Source: Lysobacterales bacterium
Lineage (GTDB): Bacteria > Pseudomonadota > Gammaproteobacteria > Xanthomonadales > Ahniellaceae
NCBI GenBank assembly: GCA_016182785.1
Contig: JACPFU010000031.1
Location: 33,163-97,162 of the forward strand
DNA: 64,000 bases
Direction of reading: 5' to 3'
Part shown: piece by piece, positions 38,775 through 47,802 of the stretch
How the letters are laid out: every line of letters starts with the position of its first letter
Position numbering within the stretch: position 1 is the first letter of the stretch
The notes under the pieces: generated by a model
What the model was told of the DNA's origin: nothing
Database searches by the model: none
The model's input: the letters and a program-made list of their open reading frames with translations, nothing else
Position numbers and translations under genes: made by a program

Positions 38775-39314
38775 TCAGGAGCGGGGCTTGACGACGCGCA
38801 GTCGCGCGTCGTCGATCCACACCGAGCCGGCATCGTTGAGCGTCACCCCGACCATCACCTGCGTGCTGCCTTCGGGCACTTCCAGACGCAGGCTGACCTT
38901 GGTCCAGTCGCTGTCGCCGGTGATCCGCTCCGACTGCACGCGCTGCAGCATGGTCGAGCCGGCGAAGCCGCCGAGGTCGACACTGAAGCCGCGCGGCCCG
39001 ACGTCCGCGGCGCGCACGCGTACCGTGAATTCGACGGTCTTGCCGATCAGGTCGGAAGCCGGGACATTCTGCTCGACCATGCCCCAGACCTGCTTCTGCA
39101 GGCGCGTGATGCGCATGCTGCGCTTGCCGCGGAAGGCCTCGTCGTCGACCGCGAACTGGTACGCGCGCACGCCGGCGTGCTGCTTGAACGCCCAGCCCTG
39201 TGGCCGATCGCCGGCGTCGATCGTCTCGAAGCCGCCGTTTTGCAGCAGCGAATCGGCACCCGCCTGGATCGTTCCGGCGGCAGCGAGCAGTGCGATTGCG
39301 AGGACCCCTTTCAT
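38775..39314 (-). CDS. Exported protein with carbohydrate-binding-like (CBM4_9) beta-sandwich
   Basis: A 179-residue secreted protein. A signal peptide (about 1-18) is followed by the CBM4_9-like opening LLQNGGFETIDAGDRPQGWA and the late SVWIDDARLRV, the usual ends of this beta-sandwich fold. Standalone CBM-like proteins may bind sugars or have structural roles; no catalytic domain is attached. ATG 39314 is chosen because it gives the signal peptide; the frame upstream lacks one. Confidence 0.72.
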   Translation of the reverse strand: MKGVLAIALLAAAGTIQAGADSLLQNGGFETIDAGDRPQGWAFKQHAGVRAYQFAVDDEAFRGKRSMRITRLQKQVWGMVEQNVPASDLIGKTVEFTVRVRAADVGPRGFSVDLGGFAGSTMLQRVQSERITGDSDWTKVSLRLEVPEGSTQVMVGVTLNDAGSVWIDDARLRVVKPRS

Positions 39315-39370
39315 TCGCGATCTCCGTTGGCAGACCGCGGATTCTAGCAATGCCGCCGCGCCCGCCGCGA

Positions 39371-39973
39371 TCAGGCGAGCAACTCCAGCGCGCTCGCTTC
39401 CTCGCGCAGCGGCCGGCTCAGGTAGCCGTGCGAGCCGCAGGCGCTGAACCCGGCCTTGGCGAATGCCTTGCGGTAGAACGTGGCTGGGCGCGCGACGAAG
39501 CCTTCGCGGTCGCCGACGAACTCGTCGCCGCGGCACATCAGCTCAAGGAAGGCGAAGCCCCCCGGGCACAGCTCGGAAAAGCCGGTGAGGCCGCGCAGCA
39601 GTTCGCGCGTCGGCAGGTAGTGCATGACATCGGAGCAGACCAGCAGGTCGAACTCGCGATCGAACCGCTGGTGCTCCAGATCGCCGAAGCGGCACAGGCG
39701 GATGTCGCGCGCCAGACCGTAGCGCTCGACGACGTATTCGCTGCTGTCGAGCCCGAGGTAGTGCAGCCGCGGGCGCAGCCGCTTGAGGAAGCCGCGCCAC
39801 GGTGCCTCGCCGCAGCCGATGTCGATCGCCGAGCGCAGCGGATGGCCGAGGTAGTACTCGGCCATCGCCACCGTCATCGCGACCTTGCGTTCGAGCACCA
39901 GCGGCGATTTCACGCGATGGCGCGGGTCGCGATACCAGCGGTCGAAGTAGTCCTGGTCGTAGCGCTTGCTCAC
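39371..39973 (-). CDS. Class I SAM-dependent methyltransferase
   Basis: A 200-residue cytoplasmic methyltransferase with motif [16 protein letters not shown], motif II YLGLDSS, and post-[16 protein letters not shown]. The opening [16 protein letters not shown] recurs in a group of uncharacterised proteobacterial methyltransferases. The start is GTG 39973, overlapping the stop of the upstream cyclophilin gene (GTGA), so translation is coupled. Substrate unknown. Confidence 0.82.
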   Translation of the reverse strand: MSKRYDQDYFDRWYRDPRHRVKSPLVLERKVAMTVAMAEYYLGHPLRSAIDIGCGEAPWRGFLKRLRPRLHYLGLDSSEYVVERYGLARDIRLCRFGDLEHQRFDREFDLLVCSDVMHYLPTRELLRGLTGFSELCPGGFAFLELMCRGDEFVGDREGFVARPATFYRKAFAKAGFSACGSHGYLSRPLREEASALELLA

Positions 39974-40890
39974 GGCTTGGGAGCCGTGGCGGGCGTGGCG
40001 CGCACCGGCAGCGGCACGTTGCACAGTTCGATGTGGCCGGCCGGCAGCTTGGTCCAGGGATCGCGGCGGTTGCGCTTGGCCTCGATGATCTGGGCAAAGG
40101 TCGCGGTGTCGGTGCGCAGCACCTGCAGCGCGCTGCGGCCTGCTTCCGGAACGTCGCTGGCGACGCGCATCGCGCGCACCGGCACGCGCTGCTCGGGTTT
40201 CTCGTAGAAGCCCATCGGCGGCGCGCCGCGCGGCAGTGTCGACAGCAGCTCGATGCCGGAAAGCACGCGTCCGATCAGGGCGATGTTGCGGTCCAGATGC
40301 CGCGGTGCGTGGCCGGTCACGACATAAAGCTGTGCGCCGTTGCCGGAGTCGGATTCGTTGCCGCGGGCGACGCCGAGGCTGCCGTAGCAGTGCGTCAGCC
40401 AGACCTCGTTCGACTTCGGATTGCGGCCGACCCAGAAGCCATCCGACACCCCGACCACGGGGGCATAGCCATCGTCATCGGGAAGGCGCGTGAACGCCAT
40501 GCCGTCGTGCCAGGGCACGGTGAACTCGGCGTCGAGCGTGGCCTTCGCGTTCTTGAACGGACGCGCCTTGGCGGCGTCGTCGGCGTCCGGGTCGCCCCAC
40601 TGCACCACGTAGTTGTCCTGCGAGCGCACGATCGCGAGGCCGTCGAAGTAGCCGTCGCGGATCAGGGTGCGCAGGTTGGTCGCATGTTTCGGCGCCAGCC
40701 ACGGCGCCAGCTCGAACACCACGCGACCGCGGTCCAGTTCCAGGTACAACGTGTTCTCCGGGTCCGGCGTGCGCCAGTCTTCGGCTGCCGAGGCGGCGAT
40801 GATCTCGTTGACGGTGCGGTAGGCGGGAGCGTCGGCGGCCTCGGCGGCGAACGCGGAAACGGCGAGCAGGAACAGGGCGAGTCGCGACAT
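39970..40890 (-). CDS. Exported cyclophilin-type peptidyl-prolyl isomerase
   Basis: A 306-residue periplasmic protein. After a signal peptide (about 1-19) comes a cyclophilin domain seen in [40 protein letters not shown], then AFTR and [20 protein letters not shown], ending with [17 protein letters not shown]. Compared with PpiA it has an insertion of about 60 residues before the active-site loop and a C-terminal extension. Similar proteins occur in Xanthomonadales. It is first in a two-gene unit with the methyltransferase. Confidence 0.85.
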   Translation of the reverse strand: MSRLALFLLAVSAFAAEAADAPAYRTVNEIIAASAAEDWRTPDPENTLYLELDRGRVVFELAPWLAPKHATNLRTLIRDGYFDGLAIVRSQDNYVVQWGDPDADDAAKARPFKNAKATLDAEFTVPWHDGMAFTRLPDDDGYAPVVGVSDGFWVGRNPKSNEVWLTHCYGSLGVARGNESDSGNGAQLYVVTGHAPRHLDRNIALIGRVLSGIELLSTLPRGAPPMGFYEKPEQRVPVRAMRVASDVPEAGRSALQVLRTDTATFAQIIEAKRNRRDPWTKLPAGHIELCNVPLPVRATPATAPKP

Positions 40891-40960
40891 GGGGCCTCTC
40901 CGGATGCGGAGGCCGAAGCCTAGCCGCGCAGGTGCGGCCGCGCCAATACGACGGCGCGAA

Positions 40961-41404
40961 TCAGCTGCCGATGTGCTGCGCCAGCCACTGCAGCAACTGC
41001 GGCAGCGACATCGCACCGGAGGCGCGCGCGAGCTCGCGACCACCAGCGAACAGCGCGAGCGTGGGAATGCTGCGGATGGCAAACGGCGCCGCCGCCTGCG
41101 GATGCGCCTCGGTGTCGAGCTTGAGCAGGCGCAGGCGCGGCTCCAGCCGGCGCGCGGCCTCGGCGTAGGTCGGCGCGAACTGGCGGCAGGGCCCGCACCA
41201 GGGCGCCCAGAAATCGACCACGACCGGCAGTTCGTCGCGGCTCAGGTGCTGCGTCAGCTGCGCGCCATCGACCGCGCGCGGTGCGCCGACGAACAGCGCC
41301 TGGTGACAGCGGCCGCAGTCCGGCGCATTGCCGAGGCGTTCCGCGGGCACGCGGTTCACGGCATCGCAGTGCGGGCAGACGACATGCAGGCTGGTATCGG
41401 ACAT
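40961..41404 (-). CDS. trxC: Thioredoxin 2
   Basis: Cytoplasmic thioredoxin with an N-terminal zinc finger, 147 residues. Zinc ligands C10, C13, C30 and C33 (VVCPHCDAVNR, CGRCHQALF) precede the thioredoxin fold with active site FWAPWCGPCRQF (C70, C73) and cis-proline IRSIPTLALF. TrxC is usually induced by oxidative stress; no OxyR site is evident here. Confidence 0.95.
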   Translation of the reverse strand: MSDTSLHVVCPHCDAVNRVPAERLGNAPDCGRCHQALFVGAPRAVDGAQLTQHLSRDELPVVVDFWAPWCGPCRQFAPTYAEAARRLEPRLRLLKLDTEAHPQAAAPFAIRSIPTLALFAGGRELARASGAMSLPQLLQWLAQHIGS

Positions 41405-41453
41405 GGCTCACCTCCGGCGACGAGATGCGGCTGCCTCGACCGCGATTCAAGCA

Positions 41454-41942
41454 TCAGATCCGCGTCACCGTCCACGACACCAGGCGGCCGTCGCGATAGG
41501 GCATCACGCCGTGGAACGGGCGCGGGTCGGCATCGAACACCAGCGGCAGGAAATGGCGGTCGCCCTCCCACAGCGGCAGGTCGAGGACGCGCTCGATGGC
41601 GATCCATTCGAGGTCGCCCTCGGCATTGCGCGCGGGCACTTCGCCATCGAACGCAGTGACCAGGAATACGAAGCCAAACCAGTCCTCGCCGTGCTTGCCG
41701 AACCCTGGCCAGGAGATGGTGCCGCGCAGCTGCAGTGCACGGCACTCGATGCCGGCTTCCTCGTGCAGCTCGCGACGCAGGCCGGCGACGATGTCCTCGT
41801 CGGCTTCGAGCTTGCCGCCGAGGCCGTTGTACTTGCCGAGGTGGGCATCGTGCGCACGCGCGTTGCGGTGCACCAGCAGCACGCGCGAGCAGTCGGGCGA
41901 GAGCACGTAGCCGAGCGTGGCGAGGATCGGGGTGTAGGGCAT
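41454..41942 (-). CDS. Nudix hydrolase, 8-oxo-dGTP diphosphatase-like
   Basis: A 162-residue pyrophosphohydrolase. The Nudix box is complete (G-KLEAD-E-DIVAGLR-RELHEEAGI) after the MutT/MTH1-like context HLGKYNGLGGKLEADED. ATLGYVLSPDCSRVLLVHRN and the C-terminal PYRDGRLVSWTVTRI match a proteobacterial group annotated as 8-oxo-dGTP diphosphatases. It therefore probably cleans oxidised nucleotides; the adjacent trxC fits an oxidative-stress setting. The substrate is inferred. Confidence 0.85.
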   Translation of the reverse strand: MPYTPILATLGYVLSPDCSRVLLVHRNARAHDAHLGKYNGLGGKLEADEDIVAGLRRELHEEAGIECRALQLRGTISWPGFGKHGEDWFGFVFLVTAFDGEVPARNAEGDLEWIAIERVLDLPLWEGDRHFLPLVFDADPRPFHGVMPYRDGRLVSWTVTRI

Positions 41943-41991
41943 CGGCGCATGGTCGCAGAAGCCGGCGCGGCCCGGAACCCGCGCGCCGCGT

Positions 41992-44439
41992 TCACCACAG
42001 CGGTCGGTTGAAGTCGAACTCCGGTTGCGTCAGCGCCGGGCCGAAGGCATTGCCGACGCCGTAGTCGATGCCGAGGCGGGTGTAGATGTGCGCATGTTCG
42101 AGCGTGTTCATGCCCGGCGCGATCACCGCCGCGCCGAGCTGGTGCGCCTTGCGCACGAGTGCGATCAGGGTCGGGCTGGTGCTGTTTGCCGAGGCGGTGG
42201 CATCGAGCAGTTCGATGTCGATGCGCAGCACGTCGACCGGGAGCTGCGTCAGCACGTGCACGGCGGCGAAGTCGCGGCCGTAGTCGCCGAGACCGAAGCG
42301 CACGCCGGCCTGGCGCAGGCGCGCGATCGGGGCGCTGAGCGCTTCGCGGCGGTCGAGCAGCTCCGCTCCGCAAAGCTCGAAGGTGAAGCCGCCGCCGGCG
42401 AGCTGGCGTGCCTCCATGGTCGCGAACAGCCAGTCCATCTCGGCCGCGTCGAGCAGCCAGTCGCTGCTCACCGGCATCAGGAAGCGCAATGCGTGGCGTT
42501 CGCCGCGCGCTTCCTCACGGGCGGCGAAGGCGATCTCGAAACGGGCGCGCTCGAGCGCGCTGCCGACGCCGAGTTCGCGCGCGACCTGCGCGCACAGCGC
42601 ATAGCCGCCGCGGGCACCGCCATTGGCGGCGCTGCCGAGGAAGAACTGGAAGTCGAACTGGTCGTGCAGGCTGCCCTTGAGCGGAACCAGCGGGCGGTAC
42701 TCGACGCGCAGATTGCGTGCATCCAGCGGGCGGCTCAGCACCGCGCGCACCGCGAGCACCGGGTCGGGCGCGCACTCGGCATCGAGCGCCGACCAGGTGG
42801 CGATGTTGCCGCCGCGCGACTGCGCATCGCGACACGCGCGCTCGGCGGCGAGCACGGCGCCGTCGGCGTCGATCGGCGCCTCGTCCAGCGGCACCAGGCC
42901 GATGCTGGCGGTGATCGGAATCGGCGTGTTCGCGACCATGAACGGCCGCTCGACCAGCGCGAAGCGAATGCGCTCGGCCAGTTGCGTCACCAGTTCGCGG
43001 CGTTCGCGCGTGAGCAACACCAGCCAGCAGAAATCGCGCAGGCCGCAGGGCATGTCGTGGTTGAACAGCTGCTCGCGCAGGCGCGCGCCCATTTCGACGT
43101 CGATCGCAGCGAGTGCGCTGGTGCCGATCTGGCTGCGCAGCAATTCGATGTCGTCGAGCTGGATCATCAGCAGCGCCGAGCCCTGGGTGTCGATGCGCCC
43201 GCTGATGCGCTCGATCACCAGCGAGCGTGGATACAGGCCGGTCTTGGGGTCGCGTGCGGCGCCGGCCTCGGCCTGCGCGCGCAGCCACTGCGCGCGTTGC
43301 ACGCGCGAGCGGATCACGCCGACCACGTGCCGCGCCTTGAGCGGCTTGACCAGCACCTCGTCGGCGCCGGCCGCGATCGCGTCGAAGCGTTCGGCGGCAT
43401 CGCCGGCGGTCGCCGCCATCACGATCGGCAGGGTCGCGTGTTCGGGCTGCTGGCGCATCAGCTGCACCAGGTCGATGCCGCGCGCGTCCGGCAGCGTCGC
43501 GTCGATCAGCACCGCGTCCGGCTGGAACTCCGACAGCGCCGCGATCGCCGCCGAGCCATGCGGCGCGATGCGCGCGGTCATGCCCTCGGCCGCGATCCAT
43601 TGCCCGCACTGCATCGCCAGATCGCGGTCGTCCTCGACGATCAGCACGCGGTACGGCGGCGCGTCCTGGCGTCCGAGCAGTTCGTCGATGCGCGCGGCGA
43701 TGCGGTAGCTGTCGAGCGGGGCGGCAAAGAACGCGGCGGCGCCGGCGCGCAACGCGAGCAGGCGGTGGGTGAGGTCGCGATCCGGCGACAGCACCACCAC
43801 CGCCGGCGGTGCCGGAGCGTCCTTCCAGCGCGCGATCAGTGCCGGCAGTGCGCGCAGCTGTGGCGCGGTCATCACCACCGCGCCGGGCATGGTCGTGACC
43901 AGGAACTCGCGCAACCCAAGTGCATCGCCGAAGTGGTGCAGCTCATAACCGCGTTCGCTGAGCGCGGCCTGCAGCCCGGGCGCCAGGCGATCGCCGATGC
44001 CGAGCAGGCACAGTGCGTTGCGCGCGGTATGCGGGCGCACCGCGGCGGCGAGCGCGGCCTGGATCGAGGTGACGTTGTCGGGCACGGCCTGCGGTGCGGC
44101 GGCTTCGCGCGGGGACGCCGCCGCGTCGGCAGCGGTGTCGCGCGCGGTATCGCTGACCAGGCGTCCGACCAGTTCCTCGAGACGGATGCGTTGCGCGGTG
44201 TTTGGCTCGCGTCCGGCCTCGACGAAGCTGGCCAGATAGGCGGCGAGGTCGCCCAGGCGCGTCACCTGTTCGCCGTCGGCGACCTCGAACCAGTCATCGA
44301 TCCGCTCGGCCAGCGCCTCGGCCTCGCGCTGCGACCAGGTCTCGGCCAGGCCCGACCAGAGTGCCGCCACCTCGCGCTGCAGCGCGTGCTGCGGCGGCTC
44401 GGGATCGGCAGGTGCGGGCAGGGGCGACATCATGGGCAA
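41992..44439 (-). CDS. Degenerate REC-GGDEF-EAL regulatory protein with a second pseudo-receiver
   Basis: A soluble 815-residue regulator. After a helical N-terminus (about 15-100), residues 138-257 look like a receiver fold lacking the phosphoacceptor, and 263-380 form a classical receiver with E269/D270/D271, D313 and K365. A GGDEF-like domain (about 395-555) has no GGDEF motif (CWLVLLTRERREL in its place). The EAL-like domain (about 575-812) has EYRPLV where EAL is expected and GDYGRDFAAVHVL near its end. Both catalytic domains should be inactive, so it may bind c-di-GMP or signal by protein contact, as FimX does. An alternative start is ATG 44430. Confidence 0.82.
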   Translation of the reverse strand: MPMMSPLPAPADPEPPQHALQREVAALWSGLAETWSQREAEALAERIDDWFEVADGEQVTRLGDLAAYLASFVEAGREPNTAQRIRLEELVGRLVSDTARDTAADAAASPREAAAPQAVPDNVTSIQAALAAAVRPHTARNALCLLGIGDRLAPGLQAALSERGYELHHFGDALGLREFLVTTMPGAVVMTAPQLRALPALIARWKDAPAPPAVVVLSPDRDLTHRLLALRAGAAAFFAAPLDSYRIAARIDELLGRQDAPPYRVLIVEDDRDLAMQCGQWIAAEGMTARIAPHGSAAIAALSEFQPDAVLIDATLPDARGIDLVQLMRQQPEHATLPIVMAATAGDAAERFDAIAAGADEVLVKPLKARHVVGVIRSRVQRAQWLRAQAEAGAARDPKTGLYPRSLVIERISGRIDTQGSALLMIQLDDIELLRSQIGTSALAAIDVEMGARLREQLFNHDMPCGLRDFCWLVLLTRERRELVTQLAERIRFALVERPFMVANTPIPITASIGLVPLDEAPIDADGAVLAAERACRDAQSRGGNIATWSALDAECAPDPVLAVRAVLSRPLDARNLRVEYRPLVPLKGSLHDQFDFQFFLGSAANGGARGGYALCAQVARELGVGSALERARFEIAFAAREEARGERHALRFLMPVSSDWLLDAAEMDWLFATMEARQLAGGGFTFELCGAELLDRREALSAPIARLRQAGVRFGLGDYGRDFAAVHVLTQLPVDVLRIDIELLDATASANSTSPTLIALVRKAHQLGAAVIAPGMNTLEHAHIYTRLGIDYGVGNAFGPALTQPEFDFNRPLW

Positions 44440-44550
44440 ATGCTAGCAGTCCGCTACGAGGCCACTGGTGCTTGATTTTGCCGCAGGCGTCGCAGGAATC
44501 GTGCCGGGATTGCGCTTATCCTCGGTGCATCCGATTTCCGGGGGGTCGCG

Positions 44551-44967
44551 GTGAAACTGCGCGTTTTTCAATGGCTGTTCGGCTTGTTCCTGCCGGTGCT
44601 GGCGACGGCGTTGTACGGCTGGGGCGGCCTGACCCAGGTCGCCGACCTCGGGCCGATCGCCGAGCTCTCGGCCAAGCGCGAAGGTGCGCTGACCTGGACC
44701 TACATGCAGGGTGGGCGCTGGTTGATCGAGCGCGCCGGCTGGCAGGACGCGGCACGGGCACATGCCGAGGCGATATTCGCCCCGGCGCGACCGCTGCTGA
44801 CGGCCAATCCGGCGCTGGCGATGGACCTGCTGCACCGCCAGACCTTCGGTTTCCAGCATCGGCTGCTGCAGTGGGCGCACTGGGGTGCGCCGCTGCTGCT
44901 GCTGCTGACCGCCATCGCCTACGTGCGCCGGCAGAAGGCGGTCGTGACCACGCGTCGCATCCGCTGA
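44551..44967 (+). CDS. Hypothetical membrane protein
   Basis: A 138-residue protein with two membrane spans (about 5-28 and 108-125) enclosing a soluble region of about 80 residues with many Ala and Trp. I recognise no family. The start is GTG, supported by GGGGGG five bases upstream. It is divergent from the REC-GGDEF-EAL gene and lies 62 bases before yajQ. TATCCT at 44517-44522 could be a -10 element. Confidence 0.65.
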   Translation: MKLRVFQWLFGLFLPVLATALYGWGGLTQVADLGPIAELSAKREGALTWTYMQGGRWLIERAGWQDAARAHAEAIFAPARPLLTANPALAMDLLHRQTFGFQHRLLQWAHWGAPLLLLLTAIAYVRRQKAVVTTRRIR

Positions 44968-45029
44968 GGCGTGGTTCCGTCGCGGAGGCTCGGGTAGGCT
45001 TCGCGCCTCGTCCCCAGCCGGAGTCCGCA

Positions 45030-45512
45030 ATGCCCTCGTTCGATGTCGTTTCCGAGGTCGACAAGCACGAACTGACCAACGCCGTCGATCAGGCCAATCG
45101 CGAATTGTCGAATCGCTTCGACTTCAAGGGCAGCGACGCGAAGTTCGAGCTCGACAAGCTGGTCATCAAGGTCCAGGCGCCCAGCGAATTCCAGCTGCAG
45201 CAGATGCAGGACATCCTGCGCGCGCGCCTGGTCGCGCGCCGCATCGACGCGCGCTGCCTCGACCTCGGCGACGCGGAAGTGAACCTCGCCGGTGCGCGCC
45301 AGCAGATCACCGTGAAGCAGGGCATCGAGCAGGCGGTGGCGAAGAAGATCGTCGCCGCGATCAAGGAAGCCAAGCTCAAGGTCGAGGCGCAGATCAACGC
45401 CGACAAGCTGCGCGTCAGCGGCAAGAAGCGCGACGACTTGCAGACTGCCATCGCGCTGCTGCGCCAGACCGAGTTCGAGTTGCCGCTGCAGTTCGACAAC
45501 TTCCGCGACTAG
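45030..45512 (+). CDS. yajQ: YajQ-family nucleotide-binding protein
   Basis: A 160-residue protein with the family opening MPSFDVVSEVDKHELTNAVD, the central FDFKGSDAKFEL and the end LPLQFDNFRD. In Xanthomonas the homologue binds c-di-GMP and acts with a transcription factor on virulence genes; YajQ proteins have a double RRM-like fold. Here it lies close to a degenerate GGDEF-EAL protein. The convergent glnK gene ends two bases away. Confidence 0.94.
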   Translation: MPSFDVVSEVDKHELTNAVDQANRELSNRFDFKGSDAKFELDKLVIKVQAPSEFQLQQMQDILRARLVARRIDARCLDLGDAEVNLAGARQQITVKQGIEQAVAKKIVAAIKEAKLKVEAQINADKLRVSGKKRDDLQTAIALLRQTEFELPLQFDNFRD

Positions 45513-45514
45513 CG

Positions 45515-45853
45515 CTACAGCGCGTCGCCGTCGAGTTCTCCGGTGCGGATGCGGATGACGCGATCGAGATCGTGCACGAAGATCTTGCCGTCGCCGATCT
45601 TGCCGGTGTTCGCGGCGTTTTGGATGGCCTCGACGACGCGGTCGCACTGGTCCGAGGTGACCGCGACCTCAAGCTTGATCTTGGGCAGGAAGTCGACCAC
45701 GTACTCGGCGCCGCGGTACAGCTCGGTGTGGCCTTTCTGGCGGCCGAAGCCCTTCACTTCGGAGACGGTGACGCCGGTGACGTCGACCTCGCTCAGCGCC
45801 TCGCGGACGTCGTCGAGCTTGAACGGCTTGATGATGGCGGTAACCATTTTCAT
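45515..45853 (-). CDS. glnK: Nitrogen regulatory protein PII (GlnK type)
   Basis: A 112-residue PII signalling protein that senses ATP/ADP and 2-oxoglutarate and blocks AmtB when nitrogen is plentiful. The T-loop [18 protein letters not shown] contains the uridylylation site Y51, and the PROSITE-like C-terminal [20 protein letters not shown] is intact. It follows amtB by 14 bases on the same strand, an order reversed relative to E. coli glnK-amtB. The adjacency to amtB supports GlnK rather than GlnB. Confidence 0.92.
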   Translation of the reverse strand: MKMVTAIIKPFKLDDVREALSEVDVTGVTVSEVKGFGRQKGHTELYRGAEYVVDFLPKIKLEVAVTSDQCDRVVEAIQNAANTGKIGDGKIFVHDLDRVIRIRTGELDGDAL

Positions 45854-45867
45854 GTCGGTGCTCCCGG

Positions 45868-47181
45868 TCAGATGATGTAGCCGCGTTCGTTGTGCAGCGC
45901 CAGGTCGAGGCCTTCGGTCTCGGCTTCGGCGTCGACGCGCAGGCCGACGATCCGGTCGACCAGCTTCAGCAGCAGCCAGGTGACGACGGTCGAATAGACC
46001 AGGGTGAACGCGACGCCCTTGAACTGGATCCACAACTGGAGCGCGACGCTCTCGACATTGCCGAAGCCGCCGAGCGCCGGCGCCGCGAACACGCCGGTGA
46101 GCAATGCGCCGACGATGCCGCCGACCGCGTGCACGCCGAACACGTCGAGCGAATCGTCGTAGCCGAAGCGGCGCTTGACCGCGGTCGCGGTGAGGAAGCA
46201 GACCGCGCCGGCGGCGAGCCCGATCAGCAGTGCGCCCGCGGGTCCGGCGGTGCCGGAAGCGGGGGTGATCGCGACCAGCCCGGCCACCGCGCCCGAGGCA
46301 ATGCCGAGCACGCTCGGCTTGCGGTGCGTCAGCCACTCGATGGTCATCCAGGCCAAGGCCGCCGCCGCGCTCGCGATGTGAGTGACCAGCATGGCCATGC
46401 CGGCGGTGCCATTCGCCGCGACCGCGCTGCCGGCGTTGAAACCGAACCAGCCGACCCAGAGCAGGCTGGCGCCGACCAGGGTGAAGCCGAGGTTGTGCGG
46501 CGGCATCGCGCTGTGCGGATAACCGCGACGCTTGCCGAGCACGAGTGCCGCCACCAGTCCGGCGACGCCGGCATTGATGTGCACCACGGTGCCGCCGGCG
46601 AAGTCGAGCACGCCCCAGTCCCACATCAGCGCGCCATCGCCGCCCCAGACCATGTGCGCGATCGGCGCATAGGCGAAGGTGAACCACAGCGCCATGAACA
46701 GCAGCAGCGCCGAGAATTTCATGCGCTCGGCGAAGGCGCCGACGATCAGCGCCGGGGTGATGATCGCGAAGGTCATCTGGAAGGTCACGAACACCGATTC
46801 GGGGATGCTGTAGCTCAGGCTCTCGGTGCGCAGGCCGGCAAGCATGGCCTTGCCGAAGCCGCCGACGAAGCTGTGCAGGTTGAGCGCGCCCTTGGCCATG
46901 CCGGTGGTGTCGAACACCAGGCTGTAGCCGTAGAGCACCCAGAGCACGGTGACCAGGCCGGTGATCGCAAAGCACTGCATCAGCACCGACAGCACGTTCT
47001 TGGCGCGCACCATGCCGGCGTAGAACAGGGCGAGACCGGGAATGGTCATCAGCAGCACCAGCGCGGTGGCCACGATCATCCAGGCGGTATCACCGCTGTT
47101 GAGCGTGGGCGGTGCGGCTTGGGCAAGCGCGGGCAGGCCGAGCAGGGCAAAAAGCAGGGGGACCGACTGCATTCGGGGCAT
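45868..47181 (-). CDS. amtB: Ammonium transporter AmtB
   Basis: Inner-membrane ammonium channel of 437 residues with a cleaved signal peptide (to about 22) and 11 membrane spans. Pore histidines are visible in [13 protein letters not shown] and [15 protein letters not shown]. The C-terminal tail that binds GlnK is present ([20 protein letters not shown]). GGAG ends eight bases before ATG 47181. A perfect 13-bp palindrome lies 32 bases upstream. I found no sigma-54 -24/-12 element in the 122-base gap, although NtrC/sigma-54 control would be expected. Confidence 0.93.
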   Translation of the reverse strand: MPRMQSVPLLFALLGLPALAQAAPPTLNSGDTAWMIVATALVLLMTIPGLALFYAGMVRAKNVLSVLMQCFAITGLVTVLWVLYGYSLVFDTTGMAKGALNLHSFVGGFGKAMLAGLRTESLSYSIPESVFVTFQMTFAIITPALIVGAFAERMKFSALLLFMALWFTFAYAPIAHMVWGGDGALMWDWGVLDFAGGTVVHINAGVAGLVAALVLGKRRGYPHSAMPPHNLGFTLVGASLLWVGWFGFNAGSAVAANGTAGMAMLVTHIASAAAALAWMTIEWLTHRKPSVLGIASGAVAGLVAITPASGTAGPAGALLIGLAAGAVCFLTATAVKRRFGYDDSLDVFGVHAVGGIVGALLTGVFAAPALGGFGNVESVALQLWIQFKGVAFTLVYSTVVTWLLLKLVDRIVGLRVDAEAETEGLDLALHNERGYII

Positions 47182-47212
47182 GGCGCTTCTCCGCTGGGGG
47201 CGCCCCGACGAT

Positions 47213-47225
47213 GTTGCAGTGCAAC
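47213..47225. promoter_or_regulatory. Palindrome upstream of amtB, candidate operator
   Basis: GTTGCAGTGCAAC is a perfect inverted repeat (GTTGCA-G-TGCAAC) 32 bases before the amtB start. It could bind a dimeric regulator. It does not match the NtrC consensus well, so its regulator is unknown. Confidence 0.4.
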
Positions 47226-47303
47226 TTGAGCGGTTGCTCGAATCTTCAATGCTCTAGTCGAAGACCCCTGACGCAGGGCAGCATGATCGCCCGGCCATCG
47301 GGC

Positions 47304-47789
47304 TCACGCCGACTCGAAGCGGTTCGCGTCGCGGTTCTTGCGCACCTTGAGCGGGTCCCAGATGCGGCCGTTCATGGCGACGTAGACGCCATCGCCGAGC
47401 GTCTGCACCGCGCCCACCGCGCAGCCGATGTTGAACACCGCGTCCGAGCCCTGGAAGCGCGCCGGATTGAGCGCGCCGGTCATCACGATCACCTTGTCGC
47501 GAATGCGCGTCAGCACGCGCGCGGTCTCGACCATGGTGTCGGTGCCGTGCGTGACCAGCACGTGCCGGCCCGGCTGTGCCTCGATCGTGCGCGCGATCAG
47601 GTCGCGGTCGTCGTCGCTGATGTGCAGGCTGTCCTTGCGCAGCAACGGGATCACCAGGAAACGGAAGCCGACCCCGAGCGCGGCCAGGATGTCGCCGATC
47701 TGCGGTGCGCCGATCTGGAAGTCGGACTTGTCGTCGAAGTAGATCTTGTCGATGGTGCCACCGGTGGTGACGATGGTCAGGTAATCCAT
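47304..47789 (-). CDS. Single-domain (N-terminal type) asparaginase-like protein
   Basis: A 161-residue protein that contains only the N-terminal half of L-asparaginase. It has both threonine motifs, IVTTGGTIDKIYF (near residue 10) and LVTHGTDTMVETA, plus the VIVMTGALNPA segment, but then ends; normal asparaginases are about 330 residues with a second domain. Reading frame and ends are clean, so this is a short family rather than a truncation. The function may not be asparagine hydrolysis. It starts 13 bases after the stop of the AidB-like gene. Confidence 0.8.
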   Translation of the reverse strand: MDYLTIVTTGGTIDKIYFDDKSDFQIGAPQIGDILAALGVGFRFLVIPLLRKDSLHISDDDRDLIARTIEAQPGRHVLVTHGTDTMVETARVLTRIRDKVIVMTGALNPARFQGSDAVFNIGCAVGAVQTLGDGVYVAMNGRIWDPLKVRKNRDANRFESA

Positions 47790-47802
47790 GGGTTCGGGTC
47801 CT

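Noticed and set aside
47182..47303. Sigma-54 promoter before amtB
   Set aside because: No GG-N10-GC pair with acceptable flanks was found on the minus strand; only a palindrome was seen.
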